A stretch of DNA of 11,598 bases from CAYTQK01 sp964439745 (GCA_964439745.1 CAYTQK010000084.1:1-11598); one strand, 5' to 3'; positions 1-7,351 are shown, numbered from the stretch's first letter. Notes: a model not told the origin generated them from the letters alone. Translations and numbers: made by a program.

Positions 1-1
1 G

Positions 2-499
2 AAAGACGGCCGGGTGGTGGAATTCCGCCCGCTGCTGCCCTCGGACGAATTTTCCTATCGCAATTTTTTCTATTCTCTGAAAGGCCAGACCATCTATTAC
101 CGGTTTTTCCACAAAAAACGGATCTTCTCCCATGCCATGCTGCAGAAGCAGTGGTCCTCGGTGGATTACCGCAAGAACATGTCCATCATCGGCCTGGTCC
201 GGGACAAGGGGCGCAAGGAGTTCATGGCCATCGGTTCCTATGCCCGGGGGGAAGACGACAAACGGGCCGAGGTGGCCTTCGTGGTGCGGGAGGACTTCCA
301 GAACATGGGCGTCACCTCCAACCTGCTGCAGATCCTGGAAAGGATCGCCATCGAAAACGACTACAAGGGATTCTGCGCCACGGTCCTGGCGGAAAACACC
401 GCCATGCTGCATATCTTCAAGAAGCGTTACCCCAACGCCATTTTCAAGCGGGAAAGCGGCAACGAGGTCTACGTTATCATGGACTTTGATCTGTCATGA
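2..499 (+). CDS. GNAT acetyltransferase domain, 3' end of a longer gene (5' partial)
   Basis: The frame is open to the left edge (K-D-G-R precede the first GTG at 14), so this is probably the C-terminal part of a larger protein and not a stand-alone gene starting at 14. The visible 165 or so residues read as a GNAT fold: an early 'FRPLLPSDE' entry strand, a 'YYRFF' segment typical of GNAT domains attached to acyl-CoA enzymes, a central strand 'AEVAFVVREDFQNMGV' that corresponds to the acetyl-CoA-binding region, and 'AENTAMLHIFKK' near the end. Such domains occur fused to acetyl-CoA hydrolase/transferases in Geobacter-like bacteria and to ADP-forming acyl-CoA synthetases (Pat-type protein acetyltransferases). 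Which partner applies cannot be seen here. The usual Q/R-x-x-G-x-G/A pyrophosphate loop is degenerate (Q-N-M-G-V-T). The TGA stop overlaps the rsmG start by ATGA, which implies co-transcription and coupled translation. Confidence 0.75.
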   Translation, partial: KDGRVVEFRPLLPSDEFSYRNFFYSLKGQTIYYRFFHKKRIFSHAMLQKQWSSVDYRKNMSIIGLVRDKGRKEFMAIGSYARGEDDKRAEVAFVVREDFQNMGVTSNLLQILERIAIENDYKGFCATVLAENTAMLHIFKKRYPNAIFKRESGNEVYVIMDFDLS

Positions 500-1215
500 C
501 GCCGGCATACCCGTCGCCGGCCGCCGGTTCCGCTCCCTGGCAGCGGTTTCTCCGCGACCAGGGCCGGGCCATGGGGCTGGACATTTCCGCCGAACAGGCC
601 GGACAACTGGGCCGTCACGCCGCGGAACTGGAACGCTGGAACCAGAAGATCAACCTGACCGCCATTACCGATCCGTTTGAAGCGGCCGTCAAGCATTTTC
701 TGGACTCCCTGGCCCCGGTCCAATGGATCCCGGCGGGAGCCATGCTGCTGGATATCGGCTCCGGCGGCGGCTTTCCCGGACTGCCCCTGAAAATTCACCG
801 TCCCGACCTGCCGATCACCCTGGTGGAGGCCACCGGCAAAAAGGTCAGCTTCCTGACCCAGGTCATCCGCCTGCTGGAACTGGACGGTATCCAGGCCCTG
901 CACGGCCGGGCCGAAGCACCGGAAGATTTTCCCGGTCTGCCCGGCGCCTGTGACGTGGTTATCTGCCGGGCCCTGGCCGCCCTGGACAAGTTTGTCGTTC
1001 TGGCCCATCCCTTTTTGCGGCCGGGCGGCCGCCTGATCGCCATGAAGCAGGAAAACCCGGACCGGGAGATCGCCGACCTGAACAGGCTGACCTTCGAACG
1101 CCGCGGCCGGGAGGTGCCGGCCACGAATCTTTTTTCCGTGCAGATACGCGACTACCGGCTGCCCTGGTCCGGGGATCGGCGGTCTTTGGTCATTCTGGAC
1201 TTGCCCCGGCGCTAA
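496..1215 (+). CDS. rsmG: 16S rRNA (guanine527-N7)-methyltransferase RsmG (GidB)
   Basis: RsmG transfers a methyl group from S-adenosylmethionine to N7 of G527 in the 530 loop of 16S rRNA, in the cytoplasm. The 239-residue product shows the family landmarks in order: 'NQKINLTAITDP' (about 49-60), 'KHFLDSL' (66-72), the SAM-binding loop 'DIGSGGGFPG' (86-95), the acidic strand end 'VEATGKKVSFL', 'CRALAALDKF' (the SRAVA-type motif), and 'FLRPGGRLIAMK' near the end. Length is slightly above the usual 205-220 residues because of a short N-terminal extension; an internal Met at residue 26 could be an alternative start. The ATG at 496 is chosen because it overlaps the upstream stop as ATGA. No good ribosome binding site precedes it, so coupled translation is likely. 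The parAB genes that often accompany rsmG do not follow it here. Confidence 0.93.
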   Translation: MTPAYPSPAAGSAPWQRFLRDQGRAMGLDISAEQAGQLGRHAAELERWNQKINLTAITDPFEAAVKHFLDSLAPVQWIPAGAMLLDIGSGGGFPGLPLKIHRPDLPITLVEATGKKVSFLTQVIRLLELDGIQALHGRAEAPEDFPGLPGACDVVICRALAALDKFVVLAHPFLRPGGRLIAMKQENPDREIADLNRLTFERRGREVPATNLFSVQIRDYRLPWSGDRRSLVILDLPRR

Positions 1216-1232
1216 AAGAGCCCGGCCGGAAA

Positions 1233-1262
1233 TTGACAAGCGCCCGAACCGTGTGATAGCGT
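1233..1262 (+). promoter_or_regulatory. Probable sigma70-type promoter of the desulfurase cassette
   Basis: A perfect -35 hexamer TTGACA lies at 1233-1238. With an 18-base spacer the -10 would be TAGCGT (1257-1262), a weak match, inside the stretch GTGATAGCGTACACT. Transcription would start near 1269, giving a leader of about 34 bases before the ATG at 1303. The site lies in the 87-bp gap after rsmG, where a new transcription unit would be expected. The -35 box is convincing; the -10 box is not. Confidence 0.45.
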
Positions 1263-1302
1263 ACACTTGCGATCAGAAACAGACTCGGAATTGAAAAAAA
1301 CC

Positions 1303-2454
1303 ATGACCGCTCCGATCTATCTGGACTATAACGGCACCACCCCGCTGCTGCCGGAGGTGCGCCGGGCCATGCTGCCGTTACTGGAAGAAGACTTCGGCAA
1401 TGCCTCCAGCAACCACTGGTACGGCATCGCCCCGCGGCAGGCGCTGATGCGGGCCCGGCAGCAGACGGCCGCCCTGGTCGGCTGCCGGCCGGAAGAGATC
1501 ATCTTCACCAGCGGCGGCACCGAGTCCAACAATCACGCCCTGCGGGGCATGGCCGAGCGCCTGGCCGGCCGCGGCAACCACATCATCACCACCGCCATCG
1601 AGCATCCGGCCATCACCGAGGTCTGCCGCTACCTGGCGCGACAGGGCTGGCGGATCACCGCCCTGCCGGTGGATACCCATGGCCGGGTGCAGCCGGACGA
1701 CGTGGCCGCCGCCATCCGGCCGGAAACCATCCTCATCTCGATCATGCACGCTAACAACGAAATCGGCACCATCCAGCCGCTGGCCGAAATCGCCGCCATT
1801 GCCGGAAAAAACGGTATCGCCCTGCATACCGACGCGGCCCAGTCGGTAGGCAAAGTTCCCGTTTCGGTTACTGACCTGGGCGTGGACCTGCTCTCTTTGG
1901 CCGGCCACAAAATTTACGCGCCCAAGGGAATCGGCGCCCTCTACGTCCGGGCCGGCATCGAGCTGCCGTCCTTCTGCCACGGCGCCGGCCAGGAAAATCA
2001 CCGCCGGGCCGGCACCGAGAACATCCCCGCCATCGCAGGCCTGGGCGCGGCCTGCCAAGCGGCCGGCCGGGACCTGGAGTCGGTCATGGCGCACCTGGCC
2101 GGCCTGCGGGACCGGCTGCACCGGGAGCTGGCCGCGGCCGTGCCGGATATCCGTCTCAACGGCCATCCGGAAAAGCGCCTGCCCAACACCCTCAGTATTT
2201 CGTTTGCGGACATTGCCGCCGACCGCCTGCTGGAAACCATCGGCCTGGACGTGGCCGCCTCGGCCGGGGCGGCCTGCCACTCGGATACCGTGGCCGTCTC
2301 CCACGTGCTGACGGCCATCGACCTGCCCCAGGAATGGACCCGGGGTACGGTCCGCTTCAGCGTCGGCCGCATGACCACCGCCGAAGAAATCGACCGCACC
2401 GTCCGGGTGGTTGCCGAGGCGGTGCGATCCCTGCGCCAGGAAGGACAATCATGA
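1303..2454 (+). CDS. Cysteine desulfurase, IscS/NifS-like (PLP-dependent)
   Basis: This enzyme removes sulfur from L-cysteine as an enzyme-bound persulfide, giving alanine, and feeds sulfur to Fe-S cluster assembly or other thiolation pathways. The 383-residue product has the class V aminotransferase layout: N-terminal 'YLDYNGTTP', cofactor-binding 'GGTESNNHA', 'EHPA', 'HANNEIGT', 'HTDAAQSVGK', the Schiff-base lysine K203 in 'SLAGHKIYAPKG', 'RRAGTENIPAIAGLG', and the persulfide cysteine C325 in 'SAGAACHSD'. K203 and C325 sit where E. coli IscS has K206 and C328. I place the start at ATG 1303 because 'MTAPIYLDYNGTT' matches the family N-terminus; the frame extends upstream to a TTG at 1267 with no family support. 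No clear Shine-Dalgarno sequence is present. The stop overlaps the next start as ATGA. No iscU-like scaffold follows, so the sulfur acceptor is probably the adjacent rhodanese (inference). Confidence 0.92.
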   Translation: MTAPIYLDYNGTTPLLPEVRRAMLPLLEEDFGNASSNHWYGIAPRQALMRARQQTAALVGCRPEEIIFTSGGTESNNHALRGMAERLAGRGNHIITTAIEHPAITEVCRYLARQGWRITALPVDTHGRVQPDDVAAAIRPETILISIMHANNEIGTIQPLAEIAAIAGKNGIALHTDAAQSVGKVPVSVTDLGVDLLSLAGHKIYAPKGIGALYVRAGIELPSFCHGAGQENHRRAGTENIPAIAGLGAACQAAGRDLESVMAHLAGLRDRLHRELAAAVPDIRLNGHPEKRLPNTLSISFADIAADRLLETIGLDVAASAGAACHSDTVAVSHVLTAIDLPQEWTRGTVRFSVGRMTTAEEIDRTVRVVAEAVRSLRQEGQS

Positions 2455-2927
2455 ATCCGCCCCGGCTGATCAAGGAGACCCTCATCCTGGTCGTCGTCTG
2501 CCTGGCCGTCGGCCTGGCGGCCAATTATTTTTCCCCGGCCGGCCTGCCCCTTTTACAGCCACCGGACTTCCTGGACAGCGGGGAAGCCGGTCGATTTCCG
2601 GTGGTTTCGGCGGCCGAAGTCAGGAAGCTGGAACAATCATCAGAGACGGTACTGGTGGATGCCCGCGACCACATCCAGTACCAGCAGGGGCATATTCCCG
2701 GCGCTGTTTCACTGCCGGTGTACGACCTGGATGAGTACCTGTTTCCCTTTCTGGAAAACCACCTGCCGAGTACCTCCCTGGTGGTGTACTGCTCCAACCC
2801 GGACTGCCGTGACAGCCACCTGCTGGCCGAAGAACTGGCCGCGGCCGGGTACGGCGACATCCGGATATTTGCCGGCGGCATGGCCGCCTGGCAGGAGAAA
2901 GGATATGACGTTGAAGCAGACCATTAA
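2451..2927 (+). CDS. Membrane-anchored rhodanese-domain protein
   Basis: The product is 158 residues: a short basic N-terminus (R5, K8), one hydrophobic helix at about 10-27, a linker, then a single rhodanese domain (about 50-155) with 'VLVDARDHIQYQQGHIPGAVSLP' features and 'IFAGGMAAWQEKGY' at the end. The active-site loop starts at C114 and reads C-S-N-P-D-C-R-D-S, with a second cysteine at 119. By the positive-inside rule the domain probably faces the periplasm (inference). Rhodaneses carry persulfide sulfur on the loop cysteine, so the protein could accept or relay sulfur; a thiol-redox role for the C114/C119 pair is an alternative. The start is fixed by ATGA overlap with the desulfurase stop and by a strong AGGAAGGA at 2438-2445. 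A longer frame beginning at 2334 lies inside the desulfurase gene and was not used. Confidence 0.88.
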   Translation: MNPPRLIKETLILVVVCLAVGLAANYFSPAGLPLLQPPDFLDSGEAGRFPVVSAAEVRKLEQSSETVLVDARDHIQYQQGHIPGAVSLPVYDLDEYLFPFLENHLPSTSLVVYCSNPDCRDSHLLAEELAAAGYGDIRIFAGGMAAWQEKGYDVEADH

Positions 2928-3369
2928 AACATTTTTCGGCCATTGGCTGACCCGGCGGCTGCTCGGGCTGGTCCTGGGCGGGGTATTCGTCTATGCCAGC
3001 CTCCACAAGATTGCCGCCCCGGAGCAGTTCGCCCGCATTCTGCACGGCTACGACCTGCTGCCGGCGGCCCTGATCTCACCCTTGGCCGTGTTTCTGCCTT
3101 TTTTCGAACTTGTCTGCGGGCTGGCGCTGATTTTCAATATCTGCCCCCGGGGCGGTGTTCTGCTCATTGATCTCATGCTGCTGGTCTTTATCATCGCCAT
3201 TGCCGTCAACCTGATCCGGGGCCACTCCTTTGACTGCGGCTGCTTTACCTTTGCCCACGACCCAACTGTCTCGGCGGTTCAGCTCCTGGTCCGGGACCTG
3301 GTCGGACTGGCCGCCGGGATCCACCTGCTGATCAGCGGCCCCGGTTCATTCCGGCGTCCGGCCTTCTGA
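2905..3369 (+). CDS. MauE/DoxX-family redox-associated membrane protein
   Basis: The 154-residue product has four likely membrane helices (about 19-34, 53-77, 84-104 and 121-142) in the DoxX/MauE pattern: 'YASLHKIAAPEQFARIL' after helix 1, 'PFFELVCGLALI' in helix 2, and 'NLIRGHSFDCGCF' after helix 3 with a C-x-C pair (C111, C113). MauE-type proteins are thought to help disulfide handling or cofactor maturation on the outer face of the membrane; DoxX relatives act in sulfur or quinone redox reactions. The exact role here is unknown. ATG 2905 has AGGAG at 2893-2897 with a 7-base spacer, and the gene overlaps the rhodanese gene by 23 bp. It therefore forms a coupled unit with the rhodanese and desulfurase. 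A longer frame upstream (from 2659) only reflects out-of-frame reading of the rhodanese gene. Confidence 0.87.
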   Translation: MTLKQTIKTFFGHWLTRRLLGLVLGGVFVYASLHKIAAPEQFARILHGYDLLPAALISPLAVFLPFFELVCGLALIFNICPRGGVLLIDLMLLVFIIAIAVNLIRGHSFDCGCFTFAHDPTVSAVQLLVRDLVGLAAGIHLLISGPGSFRRPAF

Positions 3370-3451
3370 AACCATTAGGCCGTCCGCCGGGCGTGGCTGC
3401 CTCCTCCGGGGCAGGCGCCATCAAAACAGCAATTGTGAAAGTTGATTGTCG

Positions 3452-5974
3452 ATGGAACCGCACAATCCGGAATTACAACTGGCCGACGACTTTATCAAAG
3501 AGACGGACTGCCATATTTTTTTGACAGGCAAGGCCGGTACCGGCAAGACCACCTTTCTTTATGGCTTAAAAGAAAAAACACCGAAGCGGATGATCATCAC
3601 CGCCCCCACCGGCGTGGCCGCCATCAACGCCGGCGGGGTCACCCTGCACTCCTTTTTTCAGATGCCTTTCGGCCCGCACATACCCGGCCGGGGCAGTGCT
3701 GCGCACCTTCGTCAGAAAAAAATCAAAAAGGAAAAAATCGAGATCATGAAAAGTCTCGATCTGCTGGTGATCGATGAGATCAGCATGGTGCGCGCCGACC
3801 TTCTGGACGGCGTGGATGAAGTGCTGCGGCGGTATCGGCGCAGCCAAGAGCCTTTTGGCGGCGTGCAGCTGCTGATGATCGGCGACTTGCACCAGCTTCC
3901 CCCGGTGGCCAGGGACGAAGACTGGGATCTCCTCAAACAATATTATGATTCGCCCTATTTTTTCAGCAGCCAGGCGCTTGCGCGGGCGGAACTCATTGCC
4001 ATTGAGTTGAAACGCGTTTACCGCCAGTCCGATCCCGGCTTCATCCAGCTTCTGGACCGGGTACGAAACAACAACCTGGATCCGGTTTCCCTGCAAAAAC
4101 TCAACCAGCGCCATATACCGGATCGGAAACAACAGGACCACAAAAATCAGATAACCCTCTGCACCCATAACCGCCAGGCGGACGCCATCAACCAGGACCG
4201 GCTGGAAGCATTGGCCGGAAAAAAACGCTGTTTTGAAGCCGAGGTGGAAGGCGCCTTTCCGGAATACAGTTATCCGGCCCCGGCCCTGCTGGCGCTTAAA
4301 GAAAAGGCGCAGGTAATGTTCGTCCGCAATGATCCCTCTCCGAAAAAGCTGTATTACAATGGAAAAATCGGGGAAGTAACCAGAATTTCCAGCCAGGCCA
4401 TCCGGGTTAAATGTCCCGGCGATGCCGAAGAAATCAGCGTGGAACCGGTAACCTGGGAAAATATTCAATATTCGGTCAAACCGGCCTCCGGGGAAATCGT
4501 GGAAAACCGGGTCGGGTCCTTTTGTCAATACCCCCTGAAACCGGCCTGGGCCATTACCATTCATAAAAGCCAAGGGCTGACCTTTGAAAAAGCCGTCATC
4601 GACGCCCGGGCGGCCTTTGCCCACGGACAGGTCTATGTGGCCCTCAGCCGGTGTAAAACATTGGAAGGCCTGGTGCTCAGCACACCGATCACGTCCGGCG
4701 CGGTAAAGACAGACGCGGCGGTGGCGGATTTTACTAAAAAGGCGGTCCGCAATCCCCCCACCAGGACACAATTGGAAACGGCCAAAATCGCGTATCAGCG
4801 GCGTCTTTTGCTGTCCTGCTTTGATTTTACGGAATTACAAACCCTTCTGAATCGCTTTGACCGGCTGCTGAACAAAAATATTCAGGTGGTCCAGCTGGCG
4901 GGCAGTTGTGATTGGAAGGCGCTGCCACCAAAGGCCCAGGCGGAAATCTTTGAAGTCGCCGAAAAATTCAAACGCCAGCTCCAGGGGCTGTGCGACAGCG
5001 GCAGCCTGCCGGCATCCGACCCGATGGTGCGGGAACGAACCGTCAAGGCCTCCGTCTATTTTCAGGAGAAAATTGAGGCCGTCCTGATGATTTTTCTCAA
5101 AGACGTTCATATTGATACCGACAACCAGGAGCTGGGCAGAAATCTGCGCGGCGCGCTGGACCGGCTGCACCAGGAAGCAGCCATCAAACTGGCCGCGGTC
5201 CGGTCCTGCCGGAATGGGTTTGACCCGGCCGCTTACCTGCGGGCGATTTCCGCCGCGCAAATCAATTTCAAACCCGGCAACAGGAAAAAAGCGGCCTCAT
5301 CACGCTACACCGAAGCAGATGTCGGTCATCCGGAACTGTTCCAACAATTAAAAGACTGGCGCACCGAAAGAGCCCGGGCGGACGGTCTGCCCGCGTTCCG
5401 GATTCTGCACCAGAGCGTTCTTATCCAGATTGCCGTCAACCTGCCTGATAATCTCAATACGCTGGAGCAGATCCACGGCATCGGGCCGCGCACCGTGGAA
5501 AAATTCGGCGATGAACTGGTCGCCCTGGTGGCCGCGTACCGCCGCGAAAAAGGCATCACAGCGGTTGAGCTGCCGGAGCCGGCGGCCAGGACCGAGCCGG
5601 AAAAGCAAACACCGGACAAGAGCGGTACCAGGGACAAGGGCGACACCAGGCAGATCAGCCTGGACATGTTCCAGTCCGGGTTGACCGTAGAACAGATTGC
5701 CGCCCGGAGGGGCCTGGTCCGGTCCACGATTGAAGGACACCTGGTTTTTTTTGTGGAGCAGGGAATGCTGGATGTGGCCCGGGCCCGGCTGGTTGATGCG
5801 GCGAAAAGGCGGGTTATCGAAGAAAAGATCGCCGCCATGAAAGACGCATCCCTAGGGCAAATCAAAAAAGCCCTGGGGGAAGATTATTCATACGGTGAAA
5901 TCAAGTTTGTTTATGCCCATCAGGCCGCCCGCCGGGCGTCGATGCTTTCCAGCAGGGCCTCCAGCCGGAGGTAA
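3452..5974 (+). CDS. PIF1/RecD-like SF1 helicase with HRDC and C-terminal HTH domains
   Basis: The product is 840 residues from ATG 3452. Its ATPase core contains Walker A 'GKAGTGKT' (26-33), 'APTGVAAINAGG', Walker B 'LLVIDEIS' (D108, E109), 'GDLHQLPPVA' (from 144), 'AITIHKSQGLTFE' (about 365-378) and 'VYVALSRCKTLEGL' (about 394-407), which is the SF1B PIF1/RecD signature. After a middle region of unclear function comes an HRDC-like segment (about 626-701, with 'GIGPRTVEKFGDEL'), a polar linker, and an HTH region (about 735-764, 'GLTVEQIAARRGLVRSTIEGHL') like the RecQ C-terminal HTH_40 domain. It probably unwinds DNA or DNA/RNA structures in repair or replication restart. A TTG at 3446 is an alternative start; neither has a good ribosome binding site. 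The gene is visibly less GC-rich than its neighbours, and its last 17 or so codons overlap the convergent dehydratase gene. Confidence 0.87.
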   Translation: MEPHNPELQLADDFIKETDCHIFLTGKAGTGKTTFLYGLKEKTPKRMIITAPTGVAAINAGGVTLHSFFQMPFGPHIPGRGSAAHLRQKKIKKEKIEIMKSLDLLVIDEISMVRADLLDGVDEVLRRYRRSQEPFGGVQLLMIGDLHQLPPVARDEDWDLLKQYYDSPYFFSSQALARAELIAIELKRVYRQSDPGFIQLLDRVRNNNLDPVSLQKLNQRHIPDRKQQDHKNQITLCTHNRQADAINQDRLEALAGKKRCFEAEVEGAFPEYSYPAPALLALKEKAQVMFVRNDPSPKKLYYNGKIGEVTRISSQAIRVKCPGDAEEISVEPVTWENIQYSVKPASGEIVENRVGSFCQYPLKPAWAITIHKSQGLTFEKAVIDARAAFAHGQVYVALSRCKTLEGLVLSTPITSGAVKTDAAVADFTKKAVRNPPTRTQLETAKIAYQRRLLLSCFDFTELQTLLNRFDRLLNKNIQVVQLAGSCDWKALPPKAQAEIFEVAEKFKRQLQGLCDSGSLPASDPMVRERTVKASVYFQEKIEAVLMIFLKDVHIDTDNQELGRNLRGALDRLHQEAAIKLAAVRSCRNGFDPAAYLRAISAAQINFKPGNRKKAASSRYTEADVGHPELFQQLKDWRTERARADGLPAFRILHQSVLIQIAVNLPDNLNTLEQIHGIGPRTVEKFGDELVALVAAYRREKGITAVELPEPAARTEPEKQTPDKSGTRDKGDTRQISLDMFQSGLTVEQIAARRGLVRSTIEGHLVFFVEQGMLDVARARLVDAAKRRVIEEKIAAMKDASLGQIKKALGEDYSYGEIKFVYAHQAARRASMLSSRASSRR

Positions 5975-7167
5975 ACGTTCTCTTCGCTGAACTTGCGCAC
6001 GTCGGCGTGGTCCACGTCGATCATGACCCCGGGGATGCCCCAGGTCTCCCGAACGCGCCGCAGTTCGTCCATCTGCATCACCGAAAAAACCTTGCAGCTG
6101 CGGTTGCTGGCGAAAACCACCCCGTCGATGCCCAGCTCCTCGATGACCGGTCCCATGGCGGCCAGGCGCAAGTCCAGCCCCTGGGGACAGACCGAGTGGT
6201 TCTGGATCCGGGCCAGGTACCAGAGGGGATCTACCGCCTCGTCCAGGGGCATGAGATCGTAGCTGCCTTCCACCGCGCCGATGCAGGAGGTGTAGGGCGC
6301 GGCCACGATATTGGCGCCCATCTCCGCCAGGCGGGTGGACATGCGGCGCAGCTGGTGCCAGGGGGCGATATTGTCCCAGAGCAGGCGGTATTTTTCGTTT
6401 GGCACCGGGAAAATCCCCTTGGCCACGGCGTCTTCGGTCTCGTCGGCCAGCAGCCGGTAATGTTCGGCCAGCTGCGGGGTACCCCGGGCCACCAGGAAGG
6501 GCGCCATCTGGACAAAGGAGTCGAACACGGTGATGCCCGAGGGCCGGTGCGCGGCGCAGGCCATGAACCGCTTCCAGTCGCGCATGGCCGCGGCCGTGTG
6601 CCGGGCCGCTTCATGAAACCTGTCCCGGTCAAAGCGCTGGCCGGACAACCCTTCCACCAGCCGGATCAGGTCGCGGAACTGGTGGAGAATGTAGTCCCGG
6701 TCGGTTTCCGTCTGCGGCCCATAGCAGAAGGGCACATCCAGGACAAAATGAGGCACCCCCATGTCCCGGTGATGCACGTCGAACCACTTGGTCAGCAGGG
6801 AGCAGTTGTTGGTGTTGGAGATCAGGAGATGGGGCCGGGGCAGGCCCATGGTGGGCGAGGTCTGGTTGCCCTCGGCCAGGCAGCCGATATCAATGCGGGC
6901 ATAGGAGCACAGGTCCAGGGAATAACCCAGGGATTCGGCCGCAAGGCACTGGTCGGCGCCCACGCCCTTGGCCGCGCACAGGGCCGAGTGGCTCTCCGGC
7001 ACGCAGAAGACGACATTGTCAAAGCCCTGGAATATCTCGGCCGGCACGATAATGGCCGCCCAGACGACAAAGGCGCCCTCGGCCGCCCGGCCGTGAATAT
7101 CCAGGTAGGTCTCGGTCAGCAGCCGGGTCAGGCGCTTGCCGGTGGTGTTTTTCTCTTTTTCCGCCAT
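5920..7167 (-). CDS. 2-hydroxyacyl-CoA dehydratase / benzoyl-CoA reductase family subunit (complete cysteine set)
   Basis: The product is 415 residues of the HgdB/BcrB/BcrC family (D-component). These enzymes bind a [4Fe-4S] cluster and use an electron at very low potential, injected by an ATP-driven activator, to dehydrate 2-hydroxyacyl-CoA or reduce an aryl-CoA. The three expected cluster-ligand contexts are present: C87 in 'LDLCSYAR', C122 in 'NTNNCSLLTKW', and C358 in 'SNRSCKVFS'. The start ATG at 7167 has AGGAG about 10 bases upstream. This is the last gene of the minus-strand operon, and its 3' end overlaps the helicase gene convergently. The substrate cannot be told from sequence; 2-hydroxyglutaryl-, lactoyl-, phenyllactyl- and isocaproyl-CoA dehydratases and benzoyl-CoA reductases share this fold. 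No activator (HgdC/BcrAD type) gene is in the window. Confidence 0.85.
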   Translation of the reverse strand: MAEKEKNTTGKRLTRLLTETYLDIHGRAAEGAFVVWAAIIVPAEIFQGFDNVVFCVPESHSALCAAKGVGADQCLAAESLGYSLDLCSYARIDIGCLAEGNQTSPTMGLPRPHLLISNTNNCSLLTKWFDVHHRDMGVPHFVLDVPFCYGPQTETDRDYILHQFRDLIRLVEGLSGQRFDRDRFHEAARHTAAAMRDWKRFMACAAHRPSGITVFDSFVQMAPFLVARGTPQLAEHYRLLADETEDAVAKGIFPVPNEKYRLLWDNIAPWHQLRRMSTRLAEMGANIVAAPYTSCIGAVEGSYDLMPLDEAVDPLWYLARIQNHSVCPQGLDLRLAAMGPVIEELGIDGVVFASNRSCKVFSVMQMDELRRVRETWGIPGVMIDVDHADVRKFSEENVYLRLEALLESIDARRAA

Positions 7168-7230
7168 GCGGTAATTTCTCCTAATCCAGAATTGAAAAAT
7201 TGTTTTATGGTCGACAATTGATCGTACGCG

Positions 7231-7351
7231 CGGCCAAGTGAAACGTCCAGGATCAAGGCGCCGGTGCCTCGGGAGGAATGGAGCGTACTATCAGTACGTG
7301 ACATGACGAGAGAGGCACCGCAACGCCGAGCCTGGGCGTTTCACTTGGCCG
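7231..7351. repeat. 121-bp symmetric nested palindrome between the dehydratase subunit genes
   Basis: Bases 7231-7251 pair with 7331-7351 over 20 of 21 positions, and the remaining pair is a G-T/U wobble. Inside, the two 59-base arms align without any gap around a 3-base centre: a second stem CGGTGCCTC/GAGGCACCG, and a terminal hairpin CGTACT-ATC-AGTACG (7274-7288), separated by symmetric internal loops. The right arm includes the last codons and the stop of the upstream subunit gene (stop at 7341-7343). As minus-strand RNA it would fold into a long interrupted hairpin right at that stop. There is no T-run, so it is not a classical terminator. It could be a repetitive extragenic or MITE-like element, or an mRNA processing/stability signal; the sequence alone does not decide. 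Confidence 0.85.

Noticed and set aside
1267..1302. TTG at 1267 as start of the cysteine desulfurase
   Set aside because: It would add 12 residues with no family match and lies at the predicted transcription start; ATG 1303 fits the conserved N-terminus.
1378..2448. Long minus-strand open frame (356 codons) opposite the cysteine desulfurase gene
   Set aside because: Shadow frame caused by high GC and codon bias; composition is low-complexity Gly/Gln/Arg/Asp with no recognisable domain.
3370..3451. Possible terminator between the MauE/DoxX gene and the helicase gene
   Set aside because: Only short imperfect GC stems (such as CTGCC/GGCAG) without a following T-run; not convincing as terminator or promoter.
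3566..4771. Minus-strand open frame (401 codons) opposite the helicase ATPase core
   Set aside because: The plus strand contains all helicase motifs; this frame shows none and is an antisense shadow.
6007..7221. Long plus-strand open frame (404 codons) opposite the dehydratase subunit gene
   Set aside because: Antisense shadow; Gly/His/Gln/Val-rich with no family features, while the minus strand encodes a clear family member.
7231..7351. The palindrome as a rho-independent terminator
   Set aside because: No T-run follows on either strand and internal loops interrupt the stem; operon genes continue downstream on the same strand.
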